DNA of 64,000 nucleotides from Atrina japonica. Its lineage: Eukaryota; Mollusca; Bivalvia; Pterioida; Pinnidae. The first letter of the stretch is position 1. Each line of letters opens with the position of its first letter. This document shows, in pieces, positions 43,501 through 54,100 of the stretch. Location: contig BROG01000026.1 of the NCBI GenBank assembly GCA_030159075.1, forward strand, positions 2,375,001 through 2,439,000, read 5' to 3'. The translations under genes and the position numbers were made by a program. The notes under the pieces were generated by a model, which worked only from the letters and a program-made list of their open reading frames with translations, was not told the origin of the DNA and made no database searches.

Positions 43501-44045
43501 TTGGGGTCTCATCCGATTTGACCTCTGACCTTTGCAAAGAAACAGTCTCTTAAGTTATCCATACTATCGTAGGGGGCCGAAGTAAAGCCTCATTCCCAAT
43601 GCAAATAAAAGGCATTACAGTTTTGTGTATATTTAGGTTTCCCAATTTCAATGAAATGTTGCTGAAATTTCCAATTCGAAAGAACCAGGCCCCATTTCCA
43701 GAATTTTGCTGAAAACCCCTGATGTATCAAGGGTGTACGGGAAGCGTATGTATCAAGATATCATTTTAACAAATGCTACCCAGGTTTGCAATTTGCCTCT
43801 TGTTACCAAATTGTTTACTTCTTTATTGTGTTAACTTAGTAATAGTTATTTTTCACAAATGATCCGATATGCCAGGGCGTGTACAAAATATGAAGATTTC
43901 ATATACAGAGGTAAACTACTCACTGACAAATTATTGACACAGGGATATCGAAAACCACGTTTAATGTCAACGTTCCGCAAATTTTACGGTCGGTATAATA
44001 GTCTTGTTTGCGAATACTCTTTTTCACTAAATAAAATGTTGAGTT

Positions 44046-44292
44046 GCCTTTTCGTTGGCGGTTGTTGAGACGTGTGTACCGGTTGTGACGAGGATACACT
44101 CCTCACGTGTTTCATTGGACTTGACTGTGGACTCACAGCGGGTGTGACCGGTCGACAGGGGATGTTTACTCTTCCATGGCACCTGATCCCACTTCTTGGT
44201 TTCCAGAGGTCCGTGTTTGTCCATTTTACCGGATTTGTATCTATGTCCTGTACATTCTATTGATTTATACTTTGGTATCTGAATTTTTTTAT
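44046..44292. repeat. Dispersed 245-bp repeat (family F), copy 1
   Basis: Nearly identical to 51582-51829 in the same orientation: 'ccttttcgttggcggttgtt' through 'gtgaccggtcgacagggga' to 'tttatactttggtatctgaa'. I recognise this as a common sequence in bivalve genomes. It has no open frame of note and shows no obvious inverted ends. Confidence 0.85.
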
Positions 44293-44559
44293 ATGTGTAA
44301 TAATAAAACCAATCTGTGCACACATTGTGTATTAATTACTGAACACCATGTAATAAAACTGCACAAAGGACTGTTTTAACAAAGTACTTCGTGTAAATAA
44401 GGCAATACACAAAGGCTATTTATGAGGTGCAGATCGGGGAATTATTTTACACACAGATCACTGGGTGGATTTCGTGGATAGTTTAGAAGTTCAGGGAATA
44501 GAGATTTCAAGAGAATTTAAATGAGTAAACGTCTCTAATGGGGACAGTTTAGGTACTTT

Positions 44560-45300
44560 GGTACCATAGATTGACCAATCAGAAGGCCATAGACGGCAAC
44601 AAAACCAATACCGTTGAAATTTCAATCCCTTGATACCCATAACTTCCTTTCATAAAATTCGGACATTTAAATTCTGACCAATCAGAAGTCTCAGTTTGCT
44701 GCAGACGACAATAAAATCTAAATCACAATCCCTCGATACCCATAAATTCTAAATTTAATCAAAATCGGACAATGCTTAAATTTCAACCAATCAGAAGCCT
44801 CGGTTTGCCATAGATGGCAATGAAACTCATACGATTCAAATTGCAGTCCCTTAATTGATACCTATTAATTCCAAATTCCATCAACACCAGACAATTTTGA
44901 AATTTCAAGAAACCCATACAATTGAAATTTCGACCAATCAGAAGCCTTGGTTTTTCGGAAAACGGACAGTAATATACACTTCATCAGACCTTCTGTAATA
45001 TCCATGTGGAGTGTGGTAAGGATCGTTCAAGCGGTTCTTAAGAGATTTACGTTCAAAAGCTTGAACATGAGACTTTTATTTGTAAAATGGGCAGTCAGTT
45101 ACACTACAAGTGACCTTCAGTAATGTCCATGTGAAGTTTGGTAAGGATTGGTCAAGTGGTTTTAAAGTTATTTACGTTAAGTGTTGGACAAATCAGGAGC
45201 CACCATTCGGGAATGTGACTTTTTTTCGGAAAACGAAAGGTCAGGTACACTACATCTCACCCTTAGTAATATTCCTGTGAAGTTTGGTAAGGATTGATCC
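44560..45300. repeat. Two degenerate tandem blocks ahead of the RT fragment
   Basis: 44560-44960 holds about four imperfect ~115-bp units containing 'gaccaatcagaag' and 'tcccttgatacccata'. 44970-45300 holds about three ~130-bp units with 'ccatgtgaagtttggtaagg' and 'gttatttacgtt'. Both kinds seem to be flanking repeat DNA of unknown origin. Confidence 0.6.
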
Positions 45301-45965
45301 AGCGGGTTGGGAGCAAAGTGTCGGACAAGTTATATTCAGAAACATTGCAAAAAGTAGAATTACCTTATAATTATTTCACGGATGATCAAAGGCAGAAAGT
45401 CGAATCATTTTTATTGGAATTCAAATCCTTTGTCTTCAAAAGAGAAGAACATATTGGTTACTGCCTATTTGTGGAAGATCAGATAGAATTACACGATGAA
45501 ACGCCATTTAAACAGAGATTTCGGCGCATATCCCCTTCCATGATAGATGAAGAAAGAGAACACATTGAGCATCAAATGGCAGCTTGGATTAGTAGCAGAT
45601 CTCGCCTTTTTCTTCTAACGTTGTTTTTGTTAGAAAGATTAGTGGTCAACTCCGGATTTGTATCGATTAACGCTATCTAAAGAATCGAACCAAAAGAGAT
45701 AATTACACATTACCTAGGATTGTGATCTTGGATTCACTGGCTGAAAATTCGTGGTTTTCTGTACTTGACATGAAATCGAGATACCCGATTTCAGTAGCAG
45801 AGGATTACATTTACAGTAGGATCGATTCTTTGAGTACACCCGTATGCTCGTGGGATTAGTTAACACATCTTCAAGGAGATTTACGTCATTGCATATGTCT
45901 CATCTACCTGGATGATGCTTTAGTTTTCCAAAATGACAACTTTGTTAAACATCGACTTAGAACGG
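45294..45965 (+). pseudogene. Ty3/gypsy reverse transcriptase fragment, broken
   Basis: 45294-45600 encodes the protease-RT linker and RT start (LPYNYFTDDQRQKVESFLLE, PFKQRFRRISPSMIDEEREH). Shifted frames then give (V)RKISGQLRICID, LDSLAENSWFSVLDMKSRY and, after a deletion, CLIYLDDALVF. YLDD at 45905-45916 is the RT catalytic motif. The segment between the 'DMKS' and 'YLDD' blocks is shortened, and stops interrupt it. Confidence 0.8.
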
Positions 45966-46087
45966 TATATATATATATATTTGCAAAGATAGACATGGGT
46001 GTTGAAAATTGGGACTCAGCCCCCAGACGTTTCTGGCGTATGTGTGTTGGTTTAGTCCCCCCACTTTCAATTTGTTTCCGACGCCTA

Positions 46088-46180
<93 letters not shown>
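46088..46180. repeat. (TA)n microsatellite
   Basis: About 46 uninterrupted 'ta' units. A shorter tract lies at 45965-45980. Confidence 0.95.
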
Positions 46181-46182
<2 letters not shown>

Positions 46183-46199
46183 AAATATAAATTGCTATA

Positions 46200-47083
46200 A
46201 TCGAATTTAGCTTAACCATACCTGTCAACCTCTAAAATTGAAAATGTTGGTCATGACCTGTTTTGAGTAAAATAACAAGAGGCCAATGGTCTCATAGTTA
46301 GATGGCAAAAGAAACAAGAAACATTTAAATGTATCCTTAACAAAGCTATTTGGTCCATTTTGAGTGGAAAAATTTTAATTAACATTAAAAGACAGAATAT
46401 GTCCAGATTATAATATAACCCTATACACATCCCTTGCTAAAACCTCACTTTTGGACTTTTGGCATTGAATGTTTGCCCAATTGTGGAAGGTTATATGGGT
46501 TATGCCCCCGTGCATATGTACCGTTTCCGAGCGGACGTTTAAGGCTATAATGGGTCTGATTTGGATCCTGGTTAAGAGTCTAATGGTTCGGGCAATATAT
46601 ATAAACATAAACAAATAAATACAAAAAATAATTAAACAATACTTGTGCTTTAACGATAAAATACGATGACAACTATAAACTATTCCGACAAGAATTGCCA
46701 TTTGACTGTAGTAACTATTATAAGAGTTTCAGGGAATCACAATAAATCACAGTACAGAGATGGAATTATTTACAGTGGGTCTCGGAACTTCTACATGTAT
46801 TTAACTACACTACCAGCTAGTGTGTTTTCAGCACTAGAGTCTGAGACCTATGGTTCCAACACCACTCTGTGACTATGTATAAGTCTTATACAAAACTATC
46901 CCAAAACTAAAAGACAATAGTCACTGTTTATCTGTGATAAATAGATTACTACCGTCCCGTTCAATTATCTGCTTTTGCTATGTTGTTGGTTACTTACTCG
47001 CAACTTACAGACTGACCCGAGTGATGTTGGTACCTTTATTTATATAAACGGAGGTCAACGCTGATTGGTCAATAATTCTTGAC
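46200..47083. other. Unassigned intergenic stretch
   Basis: Between the TA tract and the next dispersed repeat. No coding sequence or repeat family of this window was recognised; it could be retroelement-derived, given the RT fragment next to it. Confidence 0.35.
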
Positions 47084-47570
47084 TTCGCCAAAGGTTCGTC
47101 GTTTGTCGTCGTCCGTCTGTTAACTTTTGAATTTAAACATCAACCAGAGGGTCAATTTTAGCCAAACTTGGCATATGGCATCCCCATGTGAAGCCGCATA
47201 AAGTTTGCATATGAAAACGGGATCGTACCAAGAGGCCAAAAAAGGACCAAAACTTCAAGGAGAGTCTGCATTGAAAATTTCCTAAAGATCCCTTTAGTAT
47301 TTTCTGAGAAATAGCAATAACAAACTTTAATTTTTAAAATCCAAAGCCAGTTTGTGATCCGACTCACCTGAAAGTGTACACTTTATTTTTAAAATCCAAA
47401 ATGGTCGCCTGGCAGCAATTTTGTGATCCGACCCACCTGAAAGTGTACACTGCACAACTAGACCTCAAGGAGAACATATATATCAAATTTTATAAAGATC
47501 CCTTTAGTACTTCATGAGAAATAGCGATAACAAGAATTGGACGGACGACGGACCATCTGTTGATGGTGGG
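47084..47570. repeat. Dispersed repeat with internal duplication
   Basis: Contains 'aaagatccctttagta' twice (about 47284 and 47496), 'cacctgaaagtgtacact' twice, and ends in 'ggacggacgacggaccatc'. I associate this style of sequence with common bivalve interspersed repeats. No functional frame. Confidence 0.5.
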
Positions 47571-47597
47571 CTAAAATGTATGAATTCAGTATAAGAT

Positions 47598-48100
47598 ATG
47601 ATATGCCTGTATAAGCCTGTATATGCCTGTATAAACCTGTATATGCCTGTATAAGCCTATATATGCCTGTATAAGCCTGTATAAGCCTTTATATGCCTGA
47701 ATAAACCTGTATAAGCCTGTACAAGCCTGTATAAGCCTGTATATACCTCTATATGCCTGTACATGCCTGTATAAGCCTGTATATGCCTGTATAAGCCTTT
47801 ATATGCCTGTATAAGCTTTTATATGCCTGTATAAGCCTGTATAAGCCTGTATATACCTCTATATGCCTGTATAAGCCTGTATATGCCTGTATAAGCCTGT
47901 ATGTACCTGTATAAGCCTGTATATGCCTGTATAAGCCTGTTTATGCCTGTATATGCCTGTATAAAGCTTTTATTTGTTATTGTGCATATGTACAAGTAGA
48001 AAAAGTCCAATTTATTTTGAATGCTGTTTTTTTTTAACTCACTAAGATTACAGTAGTAAAAAATACATATAGTTCTTTTTTATCACAGTTATTGCCCATT
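47598..48100. repeat. 10-bp minisatellite joined to a fold-back MITE end
   Basis: 47598-47965 consists of about 37 units of 'gcctgtataa' or 'gcctgtatat'. It runs directly into 'agcttttatttgttattgtg' and 'tacaagtagaaaaag', the right arm of family D MITEs, ending 'attgcccat' + TTAA (48101-48104). The MITE's own internal 'tatgcctgtttatagct' looks like the seed of the repeat. Confidence 0.85.
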
Positions 48101-48519
48101 TTAATAGATCCTTCACTTGACAATCACTACCTTTTACGAAATCTGCATGTTGTCAATTGCTTTATTCAAATGTACATTGTATTAATATATACAAAACAGT
48201 GGCGATAGTGTAATATTTTAAATAGTTTAAATAATATCAATAGTGTAATAGTTTAAATAGTGTAAATAGTGTAATAGTGTAAATATAGAAAATAATAACG
48301 AACAACTACGTTGAAAAAATATAAAGTTTGATCAATTTCAAAGTTATAAATTGGAATATTAACTTGACTATATTGATATGTATGATAATTATAAACTGTA
48401 GTAAATGTCAAAACGAAACGAAAGCTATATACTGGTAGCTAATTCTCAAGTTTGATGACACAGGCTTACCGCAGTTAAAATGATGGGTAACATCTATAAA
48501 CAATTGTCTAAAGTCACCA

Positions 48520-48705
48520 TGATAATGATGAACGCTGAGAGTCACTGTTTTGTGATAATGATGAACGCTGAGAGTCACTGTTTTTGTGATAATGATGATG
48601 AACGCTGAGAGTCACTGTTTTGTGATAATGATGAACGCTGAGAGTCACTGTTTTTGTGATAATGATGATGAACGCTGAGAGTCACTGTTTTGTGATAATG
48701 ATGAT
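48520..48705. repeat. 33-38-bp tandem repeat, five copies
   Basis: Units 'gataatgatgaacgctgaga' + 'gtcactgtttt(t)gt', alternating between one and two 'gat' triplets. The alternation suggests that two-unit blocks were duplicated. Confidence 0.9.
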
Positions 48706-48714
48706 GGGCTCAAA

Positions 48715-50020
48715 TTGTGTGCTTTGTTTGTGATTACAATAATTGTCATCAAGTTCAGAACCAGGAGCTACCATCTTTGTGACAATCAGGAATGTCAACA
48801 AGTCCTTGACAAGGAGTCGCTGACTAAATACTCATGTTCTTCCTTTGATCAGTTATTTCGACTTTTTTGTATTTTGGAGTTCTCTGTAAAATTTCACATT
48901 AAAACATTGTATAATCAACATGGTCAATTTATGATTCACCCCACAAAAAAAGAGATAAAGTACATTCAATTTGGTATTCAACGTTTGAGTATGTACATGG
49001 AACTGTGTTGATGTGTTTTTAATCTTTTCTTCGGGCAAGCAATAGTTTTCCTCATTTTCTATCTATTATTCTATGCCAAAGACATGCAAAAATGTGCAAT
49101 AGCAAAGTTATAATTACTTTGTTTTTATTCCAAAATCAAGAAAAGGTTAAGCTAACACTACCTGTATTTACTGAATTTTGTGGTCCCTATCTTAAAGGTG
49201 TTACAATTCATCATTAGGCTATTTTATAAAGTATCTGGTTCCAAGACAATATTTTGCATCCGATATTTTGAAATTTTTTTCATTGCTGTATGATAAAAAT
49301 CACACTAATCTACTCATATTTGTTTTTAAGTATAAATGAAGAAGTGTTAATGGATATCCGAATCTTCAAGTCCATTACAATACGACAAATTGGGTATAAG
49401 AACGGTCTCAACGCGAAGAATAATTGCTAATCCTAAACAGGATGGGACAAGATTTCCGGAAGGAGTAAGAATCCTCTCTTGTAGTACAAATTAGTCTAAT
49501 AACATGCTGGTAGGCAGATCAATTCATAAGAAGACTTTTTGTCAGAGTTAATTTGGTCAAAAGCCAAAAAGCAATAGCACCGAGTCTTTGAAGATCTTTT
49601 CTTACTTTCGACATTACTGAACAATGACGTATGCAGAAATTGAAAAGAAATTCCATGCATAGGTTAAACCAAGAATGAATTCCCGTTACTTGCATAAAAC
49701 ATTCCCCACATTTGGGGGGAAATGTACTGATTACTAGCAGTAAACTTTTATATGTGGAAATACTGTTTAAATAGAAATAAGAACATACCAAACCAAAATT
49801 TTGCTTTTACGACATTATTCTACCCCAATGCCTAATGAGAACCCATTACTAGAGCACCTGTGTTTATAATATTAAATATACTATATATATATGAAGGACT
49901 ACATGAACATAAATCACCATTGTTCACTAAAAACACAATTCCTGTTAATGACCTATTCCTGTTATTTGCATGACTTCCTCAGACATTAAGACAATTAAGA
50001 AATATCCAATATATATATAT
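48715..50020. other. Intergenic stretch, nothing assigned
   Basis: No recognisable coding sequence on either strand, and no repeat family of this window was noticed. Confidence 0.4.
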
Positions 50021-50024
50021 ATAT

Positions 50025-50186
50025 CACCTGCTATAGGGGCCACCTCTATATAAGGATCACCTATTTATAAGGGCCAGTTTTTTCAAGTCCCGTGACTGCA
50101 TACTTCAACTAAATTGAACCTGTGTATAAGGGTCACCTGCACATAAGGTAAAAATTTTCTGGTCCCTTGGGTGGCCCCTATATACA

Positions 50187-50263
<77 letters not shown>
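50025..50263. repeat. MITE family E copy ending in a long (TA)n tract
   Basis: 50025-50190 matches family E ('ctataggggccacctctata' to 'ggtggcccctatatacaggt'). About 36 'ta' units follow (50191-50263). It lies about 50 bases downstream of the HEPN-peptidase stop codon, so it is probably within its 3' UTR. Confidence 0.7.
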
Positions 50264-50265
<2 letters not shown>

Positions 50266-50311
50266 CCGGTATATAGTGTTATATAGTGTTACAGACATAA
50301 ACTAAAAAATT

Positions 50312-51108
50312 CTACTGTGTCTGTTCTGTCTGAGTTGCCACATCGATACAATTTCTTTTGTCATCCAAGTTTCTTAATTTCTGCTCCATCATTGCTATCT
50401 TGTTGTCAAACTCGTCACATTTGTTTTGTAAAGATGTCATGAATGTCTCCTTTATTTCCTTAAGTTCTGACACCATGTTTGTTAAAAATATTTTGTCTTT
50501 GTTGTTGATGATTTTCTCAGTGTTAGTTTCATCTACTGCTGTTGCATAGCCATCAGTTTGTCTTGTATTTTCCTCACATGATATAAATTTCTTAGCTGAA
50601 CTGGCAGCAAAACCACTACCTGTCATTGGTTTGGCATCATCATCTGTGTCCATGTGCTCTTCTAATGAAGATAATGGTGTATTGGGAAACCTCAGGCATT
50701 CATTTACATGCCCATAGGACAAACATTCCAGGAAATCTCCAATTGGAATCACATATCCAGCTCCGTAGTCAGTGACAGAACAAAGGATCCCGATCAGAAC
50801 AAGATTACTATCTACTCGTGTGAATACACCAGCCCCCGAGTCCCCTTGTACAGCAAACTTTATCACATTTACAGTTTTATTATCATCATCTAAGAAAGGT
50901 AGAACTTTTCGTAATTTATGAAAGCATAACTGTTCATTTCCAAACTCATTTAAAACAATGAAAGGCTTCGCAATATGTGATTGTTGATAAAATGTTCCCT
51001 TCTTCCATCCGGATTCCTTTCCATATAAGTAAACATGGTTGTAGGATAATTTATCAATATCTTTTTCTATTCCGCCACTGAAAAAAGGTTTGGTATTCAT
51101 GGGAAAAC
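50312..51108 (-). CDS. HEPN-peptidase exon 5: Ser active site and coiled coil
   Basis: Starts after 'ttattactgtag' in phase 1 (GFPMNTKPFF) and ends with a stop at 50312. It holds the catalytic Ser in GDSGAG, a downstream GYVIPIGDFL that suits the end of the protease fold, a low-complexity linker, and a helical tail (ELKEIKETFMTSLQNKCDEF). The ATG in an upstream frame at 51124 is intronic. Confidence 0.9.
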
Positions 51109-54100
51109 CTACAGTAATAAACAAAAAATAAAAAACATATTAATTTTCCTGAATATATTGACTCTGGTAATAACTAATGAAATTTTGATGCGCCAAACAT
51201 TTTAAAATGATAATTTTCTTCTATACTGTATAAATACATGGCCTTAGTCAAAGAAACAAGAAACCAAATTTTTGGAATCATTGAAGAGTAAAGGTTGTAA
51301 TTTCTACAATGTTATCTCTCTTAAACTGATCGCGGATTTATGAATCTGTGTTCTTCATAGGCAATATGTAATTCATGGTATATTTACGTAATTTCATCTA
51401 AACTTTATTCACTGTTTCTTAAATTCATGGATTTATAAACACCATGAATATACTGACTGTGGCTATTTTCACCTACAGAGTAATTGAATTCTTGTGTCAA
51501 CATATGCAGTCGACTTGCATTAAAGGCCACCTCTGTATAAAGGGCACCTGCCTATAAAGGCCATTCAAACATAATCGAATGGCCTTTTCGTTGGCGGTTG
51601 TTGAGACGTCTGTACCAATTGTGACGAGATTACACTCCTCACTTGTTTCATTGGACTTGACTGTGGACTCACGGCGGGTGTGACCGGTCGACAGGGGATG
51701 CTTACTCCTCCATGGCACCTGATCCCACCTCTTGGTCTCCAGAGGTCCGTGTTTGTCCATTTTTACCGGATTTGTATCTATGTCCTGGACATTCTATTGA
51801 TTTATACTTTGGTATCTGAAATTTTTATACTTTGTTAACTTTATATAATCGACAAACCTCTTCATTATGACCACCTGTCTATAATGGATAGTTTTGTCTG
51901 TTCCCTTAAGTGGCCTTTATAAACAAATTTGACTCTAATGTGAAATACTTACCACAAAAGGCTAGCTGATCATCAGAAGCAGAGCAAAATGTTCCATCTT
52001 CTGGATAAAAATCCCTATGCAGTTCAATAACTGCACCATCAACTCCAGCTCTGTTGACATCTCCTGGAACTATCTTGGCACATTTTACTTTTCCAATCTC
52101 TCGACTGCCGGTTGCTCCTAAAGGAGGTTGATAAACAGGTACTTCCGTTTGACTAACCAATGGTATATTGTACCTGTATGAATTTACCAGTTGATCTTTA
52201 CTGAAGAAAACATGAGCACATCCAGCTGCATAAATAGACCCTGTTATTGGATCCCTAAAACAGGGACCAAGTGTTCCAGCCAAACAAAGATTGGTTGAAA
52301 CAGAACATCCAATTTTCATACGGGCAAGGGGATCGTTCGGACCGTGGCATGCGGAATACAATACATCTTCTAGAACTATTGTCTTGTATTCTATTATACC
52401 TAACTTGATTGTGTTCGGAAACTTTGGCTCGCCTACAGGAATATATCCAACAATTGGACAATAAAGTTCTATCACAACATCTTCTACATTTACAGGTTCC
52501 CCACTACATAGAGGACAACTAAGTACAGTGACAGTGATATCCACCAAATTACTGTGAGCATTCATTAAATCATGTAAATGTTGATTCATCATCTGATTCA
52601 TCTTATACTTGAAATCACACTCTTTCCTGCTGCATGGATTGATTTTAGGTGAGAGTCCCCTGCTATTGGATGTTGGTATGTGAAACTTTACAGGATACTG
52701 GTTGAATTCTGTTAAATCTTTTGACTTGTCCTCAATCTTTGTCTGTATCAGATACAGGAAATCTCCTTTTTGTTTTGCACTCTCCACAACCCAAATATAC
52801 ACAAATGGTATACCTTTATTTTCCAGTTCCACCTTTAGATCTGTATATAAATGAAACAAAAAGTACCCAACTGTCCAAGGTTTGTCATTAATCTTCACTC
52901 ATAATATCTACAACAATGTGCATTTCATAATTTGTTTGTCTAAATTATTTTTAAAACCAAACTCAAAAATATTTTGGAAATGAGTTGGCAGTCATTTCCT
53001 ATGGTAGGGGAAATGCAGAAACAAGGTACCGACAAAGTACCGATATCTTCACATATTCAGCTTAGATTCAATCTGGACGGCGGTGACTAGAGGTAGAATG
53101 ATTTGTGCTGCTCTAACTACACGACCACAGATGTGCAAATAACCCAGTCTTACCTTTAACATAAGTTTACATGAAAATAAAAGTTTGACTTTAAAACAAC
53201 AATCTATGAGAGAGACAGATACCTTTTGCAAAAGACTCAACACTGTACCTCATAGCAGACTTTTCCATTATTAGGGTTGTTACTGACCGAAACTTCCATG
53301 GACTTGATCAACCTAACATATTCCCGTGGGCGGTCAGAAACAAACCCACCGTTTTATTTGGTCGAAGACCATATTCTTATTTAGTGAATGCCCTTAATTG
53401 CCACTATTCAAAGAACTGGGAATCGGATCATCCACAATTTCTGTCCATGGAACCATGGATGGCAGTCACAAACCCTCTTAGATCCAATGAAATGACAACA
53501 TTTCAGCCCGAGGCAGATCAAAATAGCCTATCAAACATTTGTGTGATTATGACATCACAATCGAATGACGTTAAATAGTGCACATGGAGAGCCATTTGTC
53601 AGACATTATAATTCTTTTGTCAAAACATAGCCCTGACATGATATGGTCACCGGTCAATAAACAGAATGAACTAGTCTTCCTTAGAGACCTCCACTCTTTT
53701 TCCGACTAGGTCAGATTCCCGCGCAGAAATAAGTGCATAAAACATGCTATAATTATTTTTCAGTATTGCTTATGTTTTTAAACATACATTTAGACCTATA
53801 TTTTAAATTATTATCATCAGCAGAGCAATATATAAGATACTAGATTAAGCAAAACTACCTATTTTAATACTACAAAATGACTCTACAAGAACATGTACTA
53901 TTTAGTTATCCCCATTCAAATTCATGTGACATCACAAACACATCATCACCATTTTTCAGATGAATAAAATCTGTCAATCAAATCTTTGCTAGGCTTTATT
54001 ACATGTGTTAAATGTAAATATTTATGTAATTTTTTTTATGAAGATACATAACACACAGATCATATGATAAATATTATTTGTTATAAGGTTTGCTTCTCAC

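Larger units (their letters stand above)
36893..43850. other. RAP1GAP 3' UTR and gene-poor repeats
   Basis: No coding sequence recognised. It holds a family E fragment (37698-37750), family D MITE (37773-38120), microsatellite (38891-38971), SINE family 3 (39208-39450), family C MITE (40371-40549), a family A copy (41630-41712) and a small inverted element (42653-42742). AATAAA-type hexamers occur at several places (for example near 37843 and 43230), but none can be assigned to RAP1GAP. Confidence 0.5.

Noticed and set aside
45957..46200. Frames reading Ile-Tyr repeats on both strands
   Set aside because: Translation of the TA microsatellite.
47598..47965. CRISPR-like array
   Set aside because: Units are contiguous 10-mers with no spacers; it is a minisatellite.
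51906..51952. Extension of the peptidase exon reading on past 51953
   Set aside because: It passes a consensus GTAAGT donor and runs into a MITE. The phase joins perfectly to 51108, which supplies the missing catalytic Ser.
52841..52898. GTG start of the peptidase frame at 52898
   Set aside because: Not an ATG and preceded directly by a stop. A good 3' splice site at 52842-52841 and a phase-matched upstream exon explain the frame better.
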